Below are positions 9,399 through 18,883 of a DNA stretch of 64,000 nucleotides, piece by piece; positions within the stretch are counted from its first letter, which is position 1, and each line of letters begins with the position of its first letter. The notes beneath the pieces were generated by a model. It had not been told where the DNA came from. It saw only the letters and a program-made list of their open reading frames with translations, and did not search any database. A program made the position numbers and the translations under genes. The DNA is from Gelidibacter algens (GTDB lineage Bacteria > Bacteroidota > Bacteroidia > Flavobacteriales > Flavobacteriaceae), in assembly GCF_001678675.1 (NCBI RefSeq), contig NZ_LZRN01000001.1, positions 1-64,000 on the forward strand, given 5' to 3'.

Positions 9399-9998
9399 CT
9401 ATTTGAAATCGAAATCGACATCTGGAGCGTTCTCAGCACCTGCATCAGCTTGGTAATAACTCATGTCATCAAAATTAAAAAGGCCTGCCAATACGGTGTT
9501 TGGAAATGTTTTGATGTGTTTGTTATAAGGTTCTACCGCTTCGTTAAAACGATCTCTCGCCACATTGATCCTGTTCTCTGTACCTTCCAATTGCGACTGT
9601 AGTTCAAGGAAATTTTGATTTGCCTTTAATTCAGGATAACGCTCTACAGAAACCAATAATTTTGATAGAGCACCCGTTAAACCATTTTGAGCCTGTTGAA
9701 ACTGTGCCATATTTTCTGCCGTAAGATTGCTGGCATCAATAGTGGTGGAGGTTGCTTTTGCTCTTGCTTCAATGACTTCGGTGAGGGTCGTACGCTCAAA
9801 ATCTGCCGCACCTTGTACTGTGTTTACAAGATTTCCAATCAGATCATTACGGCGCTGGTAACTACTCTCAACATCACCCCAGCTTCGGGAAGCAGTTTCA
9901 CTAAGTTCTACCGCGGTATTGTTAAAGTTTTTTCCCCAAGAGTATAGCGCTATAGCTATTAAGGCAATAATAATTACTGGAATAAGCCATTTTTTCAT
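9399..9998 (-). CDS. LemA family protein
   Basis: 199-aa protein anchored by one N-terminal helix (WLIPVIIIALIAIALYSWG), followed by a long helical LemA domain with the signatures YQRRNDLIGNLVNTVQGAA, ARAKATS, LSKLLVSVERYPELKAN, F..LQSQLEGTENRI and R..FNEAV..YN. The end is acidic. Function is not established; the family is membrane-anchored. It is preceded by 14 bases after the MerR gene and followed by two TPM genes, so it is probably translated from the same transcript. Confidence 0.95.
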   Translation of the reverse strand: MKKWLIPVIIIALIAIALYSWGKNFNNTAVELSETASRSWGDVESSYQRRNDLIGNLVNTVQGAADFERTTLTEVIEARAKATSTTIDASNLTAENMAQFQQAQNGLTGALSKLLVSVERYPELKANQNFLELQSQLEGTENRINVARDRFNEAVEPYNKHIKTFPNTVLAGLFNFDDMSYYQADAGAENAPDVDFDFK

Positions 9999-10012
9999 GA
10001 TGTGTTGGTTTT

Positions 10013-10342
10013 TTAGAGTTGTGATTTAATTTTAACGAGTTGTGATTTTATGTCTTCTAATTTACTGATGATGTCAAAATTGGTGAGGGCTTGTTGTCGT
10101 TCTTCCTTTAAATGCGTCTTAGCACCTTCAAGAGTAAAGCCTCGTTCTTTTACTAAATGATAGATGAACTTAAGGTGCTTGATATCGTCTGGCGTAAATT
10201 TCCGATTGCCTTTAGCATTTTTTTTAGGTTTGAGAATATCAAATTCTTTCTCCCAAAACCTGATCAAAGACGTATTCACCTTAAACGCCTTAGCCACTTC
10301 GCCAATGCCATAATATCTTTTTTCTGGTAGATCGATGTGCAT
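10013..10342 (-). CDS. MerR family transcriptional regulator
   Basis: 109-aa regulator with an N-terminal MerR helix-turn-helix (YYGIGEVAKAFKVNTSLIRFWEKEF), the wing region PKKNAKGNRKFTPDDI and a C-terminal coiled coil (FDIISKLEDIKSQLVKIKSQL). No metal-binding cysteines are present, so it is not a classical metal sensor. It starts 1 base after the M23 peptidase gene ends, implying translational coupling. It may regulate this unit, but that is inference from position. Confidence 0.93.
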   Translation of the reverse strand: MHIDLPEKRYYGIGEVAKAFKVNTSLIRFWEKEFDILKPKKNAKGNRKFTPDDIKHLKFIYHLVKERGFTLEGAKTHLKEERQQALTNFDIISKLEDIKSQLVKIKSQL

Positions 10343-10343
10343 A

Positions 10344-11315
10344 TTAATCCAGGGATTGATTTTCTAAGGATGCACGTTCCAATAATTTGCTGTATTCTTC
10401 AGCTGATAAGTTACCATAATAGAAGTTGATAGGGTTGATGCGATCATCATCCTTCCATACTTCATAGTGCAAATGTGGTGCTTCAGAGCGCCCCGTGCTT
10501 CCTACGAAACCGATCAAATCGCCACGTTTAACTTTTTGATTGACACGTACATTATATTTGTAGAGATGGGCATATAAGGATTCATAACCGTAGCCGTGGT
10601 CTATCCTAATATGATTGCCATAGCCTGTTGCCGTATTATCGGCTCTAGTTACGGTACCGTCTCCTGAGGCGTAAATTGGAGAACCCCTTGGGGCTGTGAA
10701 ATCCATTCCATAATGGAATTTTCTAACTTTGGTAAAGGGGTCCGTTCTGTAACCATATCCTGAGGCCATCCGGGTCATATCTTCATTGCTTACGGGTTGT
10801 ATTGCAGGAATAGAAGCTAAGAATTTTTCTTTATCTGCTGCCAAAACAGCAATTTCATCTAGAGATTTGGACTGCACAACAATCTGCTTTTGCAAAATGT
10901 CCATACGCTTATTGGTTGCAATAATAATTTTGGAATTGTCAAAACCTTCCAGTCCCTTATAACGATTGATTCCACCAAAACCTGCCTTGCGCTGTTCTTC
11001 AGGGATAGGATTGGCTTCAAAATAGAGACGGTAAATTGCGTTATCACGCTCTTCAACATTGGACAAAACATTTTGGGCCTGATCCATTTTTTTATTCAAC
11101 AATTTGTATTGTAGCTCCATATGTTGGAGTTCTCTTACCAAAGCACGCTCTTTAGGAGATTTAACAAATTGGCTTGCCAAAAACACAAAAAGAAATGCAA
11201 AAAGCGCTGAAGCCAAAATAAAAATGAAGGCATACTTAACGGTATTTCTCTTTTTTCGCTCTATTTTCTTATAAGAGAGGGTGTCTGAATCGTAATAAAA
11301 TTTTACCTTACTCAT
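10344..11315 (-). CDS. M23 family metallopeptidase
   Basis: 323-aa cell-wall peptidase anchored by one N-terminal helix (YAFIFILASALFAFLFVFLASQ). A periplasmic coiled coil (residues ~60-150) follows, then an M23/LytM domain. Zinc ligands are visible as H...D in HYGMDFTAPRG and the HLH of APHLHYEVW; YESLYAHLY is the third motif. All catalytic positions appear present, so it may be an active endopeptidase. It is the first gene of the minus-strand unit and is divergent from alaS across 217 bases. Confidence 0.95.
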   Translation of the reverse strand: MSKVKFYYDSDTLSYKKIERKKRNTVKYAFIFILASALFAFLFVFLASQFVKSPKERALVRELQHMELQYKLLNKKMDQAQNVLSNVEERDNAIYRLYFEANPIPEEQRKAGFGGINRYKGLEGFDNSKIIIATNKRMDILQKQIVVQSKSLDEIAVLAADKEKFLASIPAIQPVSNEDMTRMASGYGYRTDPFTKVRKFHYGMDFTAPRGSPIYASGDGTVTRADNTATGYGNHIRIDHGYGYESLYAHLYKYNVRVNQKVKRGDLIGFVGSTGRSEAPHLHYEVWKDDDRINPINFYYGNLSAEEYSKLLERASLENQSLD

Positions 11316-11329
11316 TTCCTAATTTATAC

Positions 11330-11337
11330 TATTTTTG
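11330..11337 (+). promoter_or_regulatory. possible -7 promoter element upstream of alaS
   Basis: TATTTTTG fits TAnnTTTG and is followed by about 195 bases of leader before alaS. The spacing is long, so a second start site closer to alaS is possible. Confidence 0.35.
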
Positions 11338-11532
11338 CACAGTTAAAAAGACACTAAAACCGCCTTTAATCATTAACCAAACGGCCAAACCTACAAAATA
11401 TTTCAATCGTAAATTTAGTAAAACTAAACGATAATCGATTACTGTAGGCGAGCGATGTGTAAACTTTAAAATAAATTTGTGAAAAAATGCGCCCTATGGC
11501 TAATTTGAGCACAATAAGACATCAATATAAAC

Positions 11533-14148
11533 ATGAAATCTCAAGACATACGTTCCCAATTTCTAACTTTTTTTAAGAATAAACAGCATGATATTGTGCC
11601 ATCTGCACCGATGGTTTTAAAGGATGATCCTACCTTAATGTTTGTGAATTCTGGAATGGCACCTTTCAAAGAGTATTTTTTGGGCAATGCACAACCTAAA
11701 AACAACAGAATTACCGATAGTCAAAAATGTTTGCGGGTCTCTGGGAAGCATAATGATTTGGAAGAGGTGGGGTATGATACCTATCACCATACCTTATTTG
11801 AGATGTTGGGCAACTGGAGTTTTGGTGATTATTTTAAGAATGAAGCGATTGCCTGGGCATGGGAATTACTGACTGAAGTGTATGGTATAGATAAAAATAT
11901 CCTTTACGTTACCGTTTTTGAAGGCAGCAAAGAAGACAAGTTGCCAATGGATCAGGAGGCTTATGATTTGTGGAAATCGTTTATTTCCGAAGATCGCATT
12001 TTGATGGGCAATAAAAAGGACAATTTTTGGGAAATGGGTGATCAAGGTCCGTGTGGGCCGTGTAGTGAAATCCATGTTGACATTCGTTCAGCAGAAGAGA
12101 AAGCAAAAGTGGATGGAAAAACCTTGGTCAATATGGACCATCCACAGGTGGTTGAAATATGGAACCTTGTCTTTATGCAATACAATAGGAAGGCCAATGG
12201 CTCTCTAGAAGTCTTGCCGCAAAAACATATTGATACAGGGATGGGTTTTGAGCGTTTGTGCATGGTGTTGCAGGGTGTCCAGTCCAATTATGATACCGAT
12301 GTGTTTACGCCGATTATCCGTGAGATTGAAACTATAGCCAACAAACCTTATGGAGAGAATGAAGACGTAGATGTTGCCATTCGCGTCATTTCTGATCACG
12401 TGCGTGCCGTGGCGTTTTCTATTGCCGATGGTCAGTTGCCAAGTAACACAGGCGCTGGTTATGTGATCCGACGCATTTTAAGAAGAGCCATCCGCTATAG
12501 TTTTACGTTTTTAGATCAAAAAGAACCGTTTATCTATAGATTGGTAGATGTGTTGAGCAAAAAAATGGGCGAGGCTTTTCCTGAGCTGAAATCACAAAAA
12601 CAGTTGATTGAAAATGTGATTAAGGAAGAGGAACAATCATTTTTAAGAACTTTGGATCAGGGACTGGTGCTTCTGAACAGAATTGTGGAAGAGTCAAATT
12701 CTGATACCATTTCTGGTCAAAAGGCCTTTGAACTTTATGATACGTTCGGGTTTCCGATTGACTTGACAGCCTTGATTCTGCGAGAAAAAGGATTACAATT
12801 GGATGAAGCAGGATTTCAATCTGAAATGAAAAAACAGAAAGACCGCTCTCGTGCAGCCAGTGAAATGTCTACAGAAGATTGGATTATCTTAAAAGAAGAT
12901 ACTGTACAGGAATTTGTAGGTTATGACCTTCTTGAGACCAACGTTAAGATTACCCGATATAGAAAAGTGATTTCTAAAAAGGATGGTGAGATGTACCAAT
13001 TAGTCTTCAATCTCACACCTTTTTATGCAGAAGGTGGCGGACAAGTAGGCGATAAGGGCTATTTGGAAGATAGTCATGGGGATGTTGTTTATATTTTGGA
13101 CACAAAAAAAGAGAATAATGTCATCATCCATTTTACAAAGAATTTACCAAAAGATCTCAACGGAACTTTTAAGGCGTCAGTAGATGAGAAACAGCGCAGA
13201 AGAACAGAGTCTAACCATACCGCAACCCATTTGCTGCATCAGGCATTGCGTGAAGTGTTGGGCGTACATGTAGAGCAAAAAGGAAGTGCAGTGCACTCCA
13301 AATATTTGCGTTTTGATTTTTCGCACTTTTCAAAAATGACCGCAGAGGAATTAAGTGATGTTGAAAATTTTGTCAATGCACGTATTGATGGCAAACTGCA
13401 ACTTCAAGAACAGCGCAGCATCCCAATGCAGATGGCCATTGATGAAGGCGCTATCGCGCTATTCGGTGAAAAATATGGCGATACGGTACGTACGGTCCGT
13501 TATGGAAAATCTATGGAACTGTGTGGTGGTACACATGTCAAAAACACTGCAGATATCTGGTATTTTAAGATTATTTCAGAAGGCGCGGTGGCTTCAGGTA
13601 TTCGTCGTATTGAGGCCATTACCAATGATGCGGTCAAAGCGTATTACCAAGATCATGACCGTGCATTCTTTGAAATCAAGGGTCTTTTGAACAATGCCCA
13701 AGAGCCGGTAAAGGCGATTCAAAATTTACAAACCGAGAATGCTGACTTAAAGAAGCACATTGAAAGTTTATTAAAAGAGAAGGCCAAAAACTTAAAGGGT
13801 GACCTTAAGGATGAGTTAACAGAAATTAACGGGGTTCAGTTTTTAGCAAAAAAAATAGATTTGGATGCTTCCGGAATCAAGGATTTGTCTTTTGAATTAG
13901 GCCAACAATATGACAATTTGTTCTTGTTATTTGCGGCTGAAACTGATGGTAAAGCATTGTTGAGCTGTTATGTTTCAAAAGAGTTGGTAGCAAGCAAAGG
14001 CTTGAACGCAAGTTCAATTGTTCGCGAATTGGGTAAATTTATCCAAGGCGGTGGCGGCGGTCAACCATTTTTTGCCACTGCGGGTGGTAAAAACCCAGAC
14101 GGGATTGGTCAGGCTTTAGAGGCAGCTCGGGGGTATTTGAATTCGTGA
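11533..14148 (+). CDS. alaS: alanine-tRNA ligase
   Basis: 871-aa class II aminoacyl-tRNA synthetase, full length. The N-terminal aminoacylation domain begins [20 protein letters not shown]. The editing domain has the zinc ligands H562 and H566 (HTATH) and C664/H668 (CGGTH). The C-terminal end has the [17 protein letters not shown] glycine-rich motif of the C-Ala domain. Start ATG at 11533. It is followed by an unrelated repeat region rather than by another housekeeping gene, so it is probably transcribed alone. Confidence 0.98.
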   Translation: MKSQDIRSQFLTFFKNKQHDIVPSAPMVLKDDPTLMFVNSGMAPFKEYFLGNAQPKNNRITDSQKCLRVSGKHNDLEEVGYDTYHHTLFEMLGNWSFGDYFKNEAIAWAWELLTEVYGIDKNILYVTVFEGSKEDKLPMDQEAYDLWKSFISEDRILMGNKKDNFWEMGDQGPCGPCSEIHVDIRSAEEKAKVDGKTLVNMDHPQVVEIWNLVFMQYNRKANGSLEVLPQKHIDTGMGFERLCMVLQGVQSNYDTDVFTPIIREIETIANKPYGENEDVDVAIRVISDHVRAVAFSIADGQLPSNTGAGYVIRRILRRAIRYSFTFLDQKEPFIYRLVDVLSKKMGEAFPELKSQKQLIENVIKEEEQSFLRTLDQGLVLLNRIVEESNSDTISGQKAFELYDTFGFPIDLTALILREKGLQLDEAGFQSEMKKQKDRSRAASEMSTEDWIILKEDTVQEFVGYDLLETNVKITRYRKVISKKDGEMYQLVFNLTPFYAEGGGQVGDKGYLEDSHGDVVYILDTKKENNVIIHFTKNLPKDLNGTFKASVDEKQRRRTESNHTATHLLHQALREVLGVHVEQKGSAVHSKYLRFDFSHFSKMTAEELSDVENFVNARIDGKLQLQEQRSIPMQMAIDEGAIALFGEKYGDTVRTVRYGKSMELCGGTHVKNTADIWYFKIISEGAVASGIRRIEAITNDAVKAYYQDHDRAFFEIKGLLNNAQEPVKAIQNLQTENADLKKHIESLLKEKAKNLKGDLKDELTEINGVQFLAKKIDLDASGIKDLSFELGQQYDNLFLLFAAETDGKALLSCYVSKELVASKGLNASSIVRELGKFIQGGGGGQPFFATAGGKNPDGIGQALEAARGYLNS

Positions 14149-14235
14149 TTTTATCTCTCGCAGAGACACGGAGGCGCAAAGGGGATAAATTTAAATTTCA
14201 AAAATAAAGTACCAAATTCCAAAAGGATTGGGGCC

Positions 14236-14280
14236 CCGTTAATAAAATCCGGAATTACAAGAATAGTTAATAAGCTTTAA
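14236..14280 (+). pseudogene. 3' remnant of a third GxxExxY gene
   Basis: Reading in frame, these bases encode PLIKSGITRIVNKL and a stop, identical to the last 14 residues of the two intact copies downstream. The bases continue into the same 3' flank (AGATTTTAAACTCAGCGTC). Sequence upstream of 14236 is unrelated to the gene. This shows that the array once had at least three units. Confidence 0.85.
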
Positions 14281-14392
14281 AGATTTTAAACTCAGCGTCT
14301 CTGCGACTCTGCGAGCCAAACAAACGAATACTTAATAATTAAAATAAACCAATAAGCTCTGCGACTCTGCGAGCCAAACAAAAAGAAAACTT

Positions 14393-14770
14393 ATGACCGA
14401 AAATGAGATTTCTGGTATTATTGTAGATGCTTGTTATCACATTCATGTGTCATTGGGTCCTTGGTTATTGGAATCGGTTTATGAGGAAATTCTTTGTTAT
14501 GAGTTGAGAGCAAAGGGATTGTTTGTTGAAAGACAAAAACCACTGCCAGTTCTGTGGAAAGATATTAAACTCGATCTAGGTTACAGAACAGATTTAATAG
14601 TTGAGAAAAAAGTTATTGTCGAAATAAAATCCGTTGAAGAAATTCATCCCGTTCATCCAAAACAAGTACTGACCTATTTGAGACTCACTGGCTTGAAATT
14701 GGGATTGTTGATCAATTTTAATAGCCCATTAATAAAATCCGGAATTACAAGAATAGTTAATAAGCTTTAA
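14393..14770 (+). CDS. GxxExxY protein, copy 1 (signature glycine replaced)
   Basis: 125-aa protein of the GxxExxY family, a small PD-(D/E)xK-nuclease-like group. Candidate core residues are D in YRTDLIVEK and the E.K of IVEIKSVEEI. The family is named for G-x-x-E-x-x-Y; here the motif reads WLLESVY instead of GLLESVY, so the defining glycine is tryptophan. Otherwise it differs from copy 2 at only one other residue (T for S near residue 64). That makes it a probable recent duplicate that may be losing function. The family's role is unknown; it is often found as a lone mobile-looking gene. Confidence 0.85.
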   Translation: MTENEISGIIVDACYHIHVSLGPWLLESVYEEILCYELRAKGLFVERQKPLPVLWKDIKLDLGYRTDLIVEKKVIVEIKSVEEIHPVHPKQVLTYLRLTGLKLGLLINFNSPLIKSGITRIVNKL

Positions 14771-14982
14771 AGATTTTAAACTCAGCGTCTCTGCGACTCT
14801 GCGAGCCAAATAAACGAAAACTCATGAAATAAAATGAAATGTGATGTACTATTACAAATTAGATTATTGTTAACTTTAATACTTCTAACCGGTAGTAGCA
14901 TTGCAAGAATTGGGAAATAATTTATTAACACCAATAAGCTTTACGCCTTTGCGACTCTGCGAGCCAAACAAAAAGAAAACTT

Positions 14983-15360
14983 ATGACCGAAAATGAGATT
15001 TCTGGTATTATTGTAGATGCTTGTTATCACATTCATGTGTCTTTGGGTCCTGGATTATTGGAATCTGTTTATGAGGAAATTCTTTGTTATGAGTTGAGAG
15101 CAAAGGGATTGTTTGTTGAAAGACAAAAACCACTGCCAGTTCTGTGGAAAGATATTAAACTCGATCTAGGTTACAGATCAGATTTAATAGTTGAGAAAAA
15201 AGTTATTGTCGAAATAAAATCCGTTGAAGAAATTCATCCCGTTCATCCAAAACAAGTACTGACCTATTTGAGACTCACTGGCTTGAAATTGGGATTGTTG
15301 ATCAATTTTAATAGCCCATTAATAAAATCCGGAATTACAAGAATAGTTAATAAGCTTTAA
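14983..15360 (+). CDS. GxxExxY protein, copy 2 (intact motif)
   Basis: 125-aa near-identical copy of the preceding gene with the canonical motif GLLESVY near residue 24 and the nuclease-like residues D (YRSDLIVEK) and E.K (IVEIKSVEEI). The 3' half and its flank are identical to copy 1 at the DNA level. The 150 bases separating the copies are not conserved between units. It is followed at 43 bases by the GSCFA gene. Function unknown; a nucleic-acid-related activity is inferred only from the fold family. Confidence 0.9.
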   Translation: MTENEISGIIVDACYHIHVSLGPGLLESVYEEILCYELRAKGLFVERQKPLPVLWKDIKLDLGYRSDLIVEKKVIVEIKSVEEIHPVHPKQVLTYLRLTGLKLGLLINFNSPLIKSGITRIVNKL

Positions 15361-15403
15361 AGATTTTAAACTCAGCGTCTCTGCGACTCTGCGAGCCAAA
15401 CAA

Positions 15404-16360
15404 ATGAAACTACAAACCCAAATCCCACTTCATAAAAGAACAGAAAACCTGATCGATTATCGGTCTAAGATATTTTTATTGGGGTCATGTTTTGTAGAAA
15501 ACATAGGTCAGAAGCTAGCCTACTTTAAATTTCAAAGTCATCAAAATCCGTTTGGCATCTTGTTTCATCCCAAGGCCATTGAAACGCTTGTTTTCAGAGC
15601 TATTGATGACAAAAAATATGTTGCAAATGACATCTTCTTTCATAATGAACAATGGCATTGTTATGATGCCCATTCTCAAATGAGCAACAGTTCTAAAGAG
15701 ATGATGCTTGCCAATTTGAACATGCAACTGGATCTTACAAAGCAGCAGCTTAAAGAGGCCAGTCATGTGGTACTTACTTTGGGCACTGCTTGGGTATACA
15801 AACATCATACATCTAATTTTGCTGTGGCCAATTGCCACAAGGTATCCCAACAGAATTTCAAAAAAGAATTACTGTCCGTCAAAGAAATTACAGAGTCACT
15901 TCAAACGTTGATGCATAAAATTAAAGGTGTAAATGCTGCTGCTACAGTTATTTTTACGGTGTCGCCAATACGTCATATCAAAGATGGTTTTGTCGAGAAC
16001 ACACAAAGTAAAGCGCATTTAATTGCAGCCATTCATGCCTTGTTGGCAAATAAATCAGAAAGTGGAAATTTCTATTTTTCATCGTATGAACTTATGATGG
16101 ATGAACTTCGGGACTATCGTTTTTATGCTGAAGACATGCTGCACCCAAATGCTACCGCCATAAATTATATTTGGGAGAAATTTCAGAAGGTTTGGATGTC
16201 TGAGGATGCTTTAGAAACTATGGTGGAAGTGGACAGTATTCAGAAGGGAATGTCGCATCAAGCGTTTAATCCAAATTCTGAAGCTCATTCCAAATTTTTA
16301 GCACAGTTGCAGCGTAGAAAGGAAACCCTTCATGCAAAGTTTAAACATATGACCTTTTAA
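15404..16360 (+). CDS. GSCFA domain protein
   Basis: 318-aa protein with the family-defining motif GSCFVENIG at about residues 27-35, followed by NPFGILFHP. Typical later segments are LTLGTAWVY, FTVSPIRHIKDG, YFSSYELMMDELRDYRFYAEDMLHPN and a C-terminal helix. The family looks related to GDSL/SGNH hydrolases (Ser in GSC, DxxH in DMLHP), so an esterase-like activity is possible but unproven. No signal peptide. The start codon immediately abuts a dispersed repeat, so its native leader may have been replaced. Confidence 0.93.
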   Translation: MKLQTQIPLHKRTENLIDYRSKIFLLGSCFVENIGQKLAYFKFQSHQNPFGILFHPKAIETLVFRAIDDKKYVANDIFFHNEQWHCYDAHSQMSNSSKEMMLANLNMQLDLTKQQLKEASHVVLTLGTAWVYKHHTSNFAVANCHKVSQQNFKKELLSVKEITESLQTLMHKIKGVNAAATVIFTVSPIRHIKDGFVENTQSKAHLIAAIHALLANKSESGNFYFSSYELMMDELRDYRFYAEDMLHPNATAINYIWEKFQKVWMSEDALETMVEVDSIQKGMSHQAFNPNSEAHSKFLAQLQRRKETLHAKFKHMTF

Positions 16361-17059
16361 TTACAGGAAACTCTAATCTAGCGGCCATTGTATTCCTGAC
16401 ATCCTAAAGGTTTAAATTTTTTTTCTCCTGCAAAGACTCTAATAATTAAGGAGAAGAAACAATAGGCGCTCAGTGATGTTTGCTTCTTCAAAGGGCAAGG
16501 CCCTCAAAAAAATGCCTCCCTATAGTTAACAACAATGGCTACTTAAAAAACACAATTGGTATTATTGAAATGATATCAAGGTATAGACTTGATAATGGTG
16601 AAAAGGACAGGAAAAAGATGAAAAATGGAATTCCGTGAGAATATATTAAACCCGAGAATAGATTGCTGGTGCATTTAATAATAGCGCCTAGATAAGTATA
16701 AATAAATCTATGGCTAAGTGATTGATGGCGTGCATGTTGCGAAAAGGAATAGATGTAATACTCTTACAATACGCTTAATCTTTTTTAATTGCCCTTGGTC
16801 GAAAAAAACACAGACAAACAGACATTTAGCTCTATATTAGTTATGCTATTAATCAATTGTTAAAAAGGCGTCAGTTATCTCCAAAGCTTCAAAGCTTGGT
16901 TTGTTTCTGATGCTTTTTTATTGGTTTGATCCTCCATTGTTTCAATAGTGTGCCAAAAACAATTCTCTTAAGTCTTGTCAAATGACATCTGCGTGTTTGG
17001 ATTATATATTCGCGTTTTTTTGAATTATGGAATCACGTGCGGCAATGTTCACGTATTAT
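16361..17059. other. long intergenic region without a recognisable gene
   Basis: About 700 bases between the 3' ends of the GSCFA gene and coaD. I found no credible ORF, RNA gene or tandem array. A perfect 9-bp-arm inverted repeat (CCAAAGCTT, one base, AAAGCTTGG) lies at 16881-16899 and is followed by T-rich sequence, so it may be a weak terminator. It may be a decayed former gene region. Confidence 0.5.
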
Positions 17060-17533
17060 TTAAAGAAGTTTTTTTGAACCTTGAACCCTTACACTATCCG
17101 GCACCAAAACAGTATAGTCGCCATTATTCCTGATCACATCCCGCACAATGGAAGAGGAGATATAAGACGTTCTTGCGGCGGTCAGTAAAAAAACAGTTTC
17201 AATTCGGGAAAGTTTTCTGTTGGTATGCGCGATTGCTTTTTCAAATTCAAAGTCGGCAGGATTGCGCAACCCTCTCAAAATAAATTCCGCATCAATCTCC
17301 TTACAAAAATCGATAGTCAGTCCTTTATACGTCATGACCTTTACTTTGGGCTCATCCTTAAATTCCATTTCTATAAATTTGAGGCGCTCTTCTAAAGAAA
17401 ACATATAGTTTTTATCGGCATTGATGCCAATGGCAATGACCACTTCATCAAATAAATGGATGCCTCTTTTGATGATGTCATAATGACCTAAGGTAATGGG
17501 ATCAAAAGATCCTGGAAAGAGTGCGCGTTTCAT
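17060..17533 (-). CDS. coaD: phosphopantetheine adenylyltransferase
   Basis: 157-aa nucleotidyltransferase of coenzyme A biosynthesis (4'-phosphopantetheine + ATP to dephospho-CoA). The N-terminal GSFDPITLGHYDII contains the T/HxGH nucleotide-binding motif and the C-terminal ISSSIVRDV is the ISSxxxR signature. RGLRNPADFEFE is the conserved middle segment. Complete length. It lies downstream of ddl on the minus strand, separated by 111 bases that include a small hairpin repeat, so co-transcription is possible but not certain. Confidence 0.98.
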   Translation of the reverse strand: MKRALFPGSFDPITLGHYDIIKRGIHLFDEVVIAIGINADKNYMFSLEERLKFIEMEFKDEPKVKVMTYKGLTIDFCKEIDAEFILRGLRNPADFEFEKAIAHTNRKLSRIETVFLLTAARTSYISSSIVRDVIRNNGDYTVLVPDSVRVQGSKKLL

Positions 17534-17551
17534 AGTAATTCCTGAGAAATA

Positions 17552-17571
17552 AGTCCCGAAACTTCGGGACT
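17552..17571. repeat. REP-like hairpin, AGTCCCGAA/TTCGGGACT
   Basis: Perfect 9-bp arms separated by two bases between coaD and ddl. A related hairpin (TCCCGA/TCGGGA) lies at 18670-18685 upstream of ddl. Confidence 0.7.
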
Positions 17572-17644
17572 GGTTTATGAGTGTAAATTCAAATATACAA
17601 TTCTTTTTTTACAAGATTTTTCGAGCATATGAGTGATTAGAACT

Positions 17645-18598
17645 TTATTTTTTCAGACATTCCTCAATCGCATTCCCAAACAAATCTGATAAACTAATAC
17701 CAGCAGCTGCTGCCTGCTGCGGTAAGATGCTGGCTTTGGTCATCCCAGGTACGGTATTGACTTCCAACAAATGTGGTTCACCATCCTTAAAAATATATTC
17801 ACTGCGGCTAAAGCCTTTCATTTTTAAAACTTCATAGACTTTTTTGGCAATTGTTCTTACTTTCTCTTCTTGTTCCGTTGACAATCTTGCCGGGGTAATT
17901 TCATGGGATTGGCCTAAATATTTGGCCTGATAATCAAAAAAATCATTATTGCTCACAATCTCCGTTATAGGGAGCACGGTCACTTCGCCTTTATAAGTAA
18001 TAACCCCCACGGATACTTCAATACCATCCAAAAAAGACTCAATAATCACTTCGTCATCTTCCTTAAATGCCACCTCAAGCGCCTTGACAAACTCTTCTTT
18101 TTTATAGACTTTACTGATTCCAAAACTGCTTCCTGCTTTGTTCGCTTTCACAAAACAAGGCAGACCAACTTTCGCAATAATGGCATCTTCATCAATGGCA
18201 TCACCAAAATTCACATAATAAGATTCAGCGGTTTTAATACCATAAGGTTTTAGGGTGCTTAAACAATCACGCTTGTTAAAGGTCAAAGCCGCTTGGTACA
18301 TATTACAACTCGTCTGTGGAATATTTAGCAACTCCAAATAACCTTGCATAAAGCCATCCTCTCCAGGAGTGCCGTGAATGGCATTAAAAACACAATCAAA
18401 AGTAGTTTTGGTGTTTTTAATGGTTACGGAAAAATCATTCATGTCGATGGCATGTTCCTGATTGTCGGTATCCACGTACACCCATTTGTTCTTAAAAACA
18501 TGAATGCGGTGCGCATTATATTTGGCTGGGTCAAGAGTTTCATAAACCACTTGTCCGCTGTTGAGGGAAATCTCGAACTCACTCGAATAACCTCCCAT
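17645..18598 (-). CDS. ddl: D-alanine-D-alanine ligase, N-terminus out of frame
   Basis: 317-aa ATP-grasp ligase that makes D-Ala-D-Ala for peptidoglycan. Visible are MGGYSSEFEIS at the start, HGTPGEDG, the ATP-binding KANKAGSSFGISKV, SRSEYIF and the metal-binding LLEVNTVPGMT. The normal protein would begin about eight residues earlier, reading MKKNIAII and then MGGYSSE. An ATG with that sequence exists at 18623 but is separated by nine A residues where eight are needed, giving a +1 shift. Either translation starts at 18598 without the first beta strand, the run slips, or the run is a sequencing error. Confidence 0.93.
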   Translation of the reverse strand: MGGYSSEFEISLNSGQVVYETLDPAKYNAHRIHVFKNKWVYVDTDNQEHAIDMNDFSVTIKNTKTTFDCVFNAIHGTPGEDGFMQGYLELLNIPQTSCNMYQAALTFNKRDCLSTLKPYGIKTAESYYVNFGDAIDEDAIIAKVGLPCFVKANKAGSSFGISKVYKKEEFVKALEVAFKEDDEVIIESFLDGIEVSVGVITYKGEVTVLPITEIVSNNDFFDYQAKYLGQSHEITPARLSTEQEEKVRTIAKKVYEVLKMKGFSRSEYIFKDGEPHLLEVNTVPGMTKASILPQQAAAAGISLSDLFGNAIEECLKK

Positions 18599-18669
18599 GA
18601 TGATGGCAATGTTTTTTTTTCATATCTATTTCCAAAAATTTGGGAATCTCACCGTTACTATTTTATTAC

Positions 18670-18685
18670 TCCCGAAACGTCGGGA
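18670..18685. repeat. REP-like hairpin, TCCCGA/TCGGGA
   Basis: Six-base perfect arms with a four-base loop in the spacer between the divergent ddl and PASTA genes; related to the hairpin at 17552-17571. Confidence 0.55.
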
Positions 18686-18856
18686 AGCGAATACTTTTCT
18701 ATAAAAAACTGGAAACCCTTTCACCCGCTTCTATAGTCATCCATTGAAGTCACAATAAATGCGCTTTTTTGCTGTTTATCATTGGTGAATTCGTGGCATT
18801 CTATCCAAAACAAAAATATCACATTAAAAGCAAAAGAAAAAACGGTTGTGTTTTTA

Positions 18857-18864
18857 TATATTTG
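18857..18864 (+). promoter_or_regulatory. -7 promoter element for the PASTA-rluD operon
   Basis: TATATTTG fits TAnnTTTG exactly and lies 19 bases before the ATG at 18884. Confidence 0.6.
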
Positions 18865-18883
18865 CCACTTATAACTAACGTTC

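Larger units (their letters stand above)
14299..15404 (+). repeat. five copies of a ~26-bp CTCTGCGACTCTGCGAGCC repeat around the GxxExxY array
   Basis: Copies lie at about 14299-14324, 14357-14382, 14789-14814, 14947-14972 and 15379-15404. All contain CGACTCTGCGAGCCAAA. Each GxxExxY gene has one copy 10 bases upstream of its ATG and one shortly after its stop. The last copy runs directly into the ATG of the GSCFA gene at 15404. An inverted relative (CTCGCAGAGACACGG) lies just after alaS near 14158. Confidence 0.85.
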
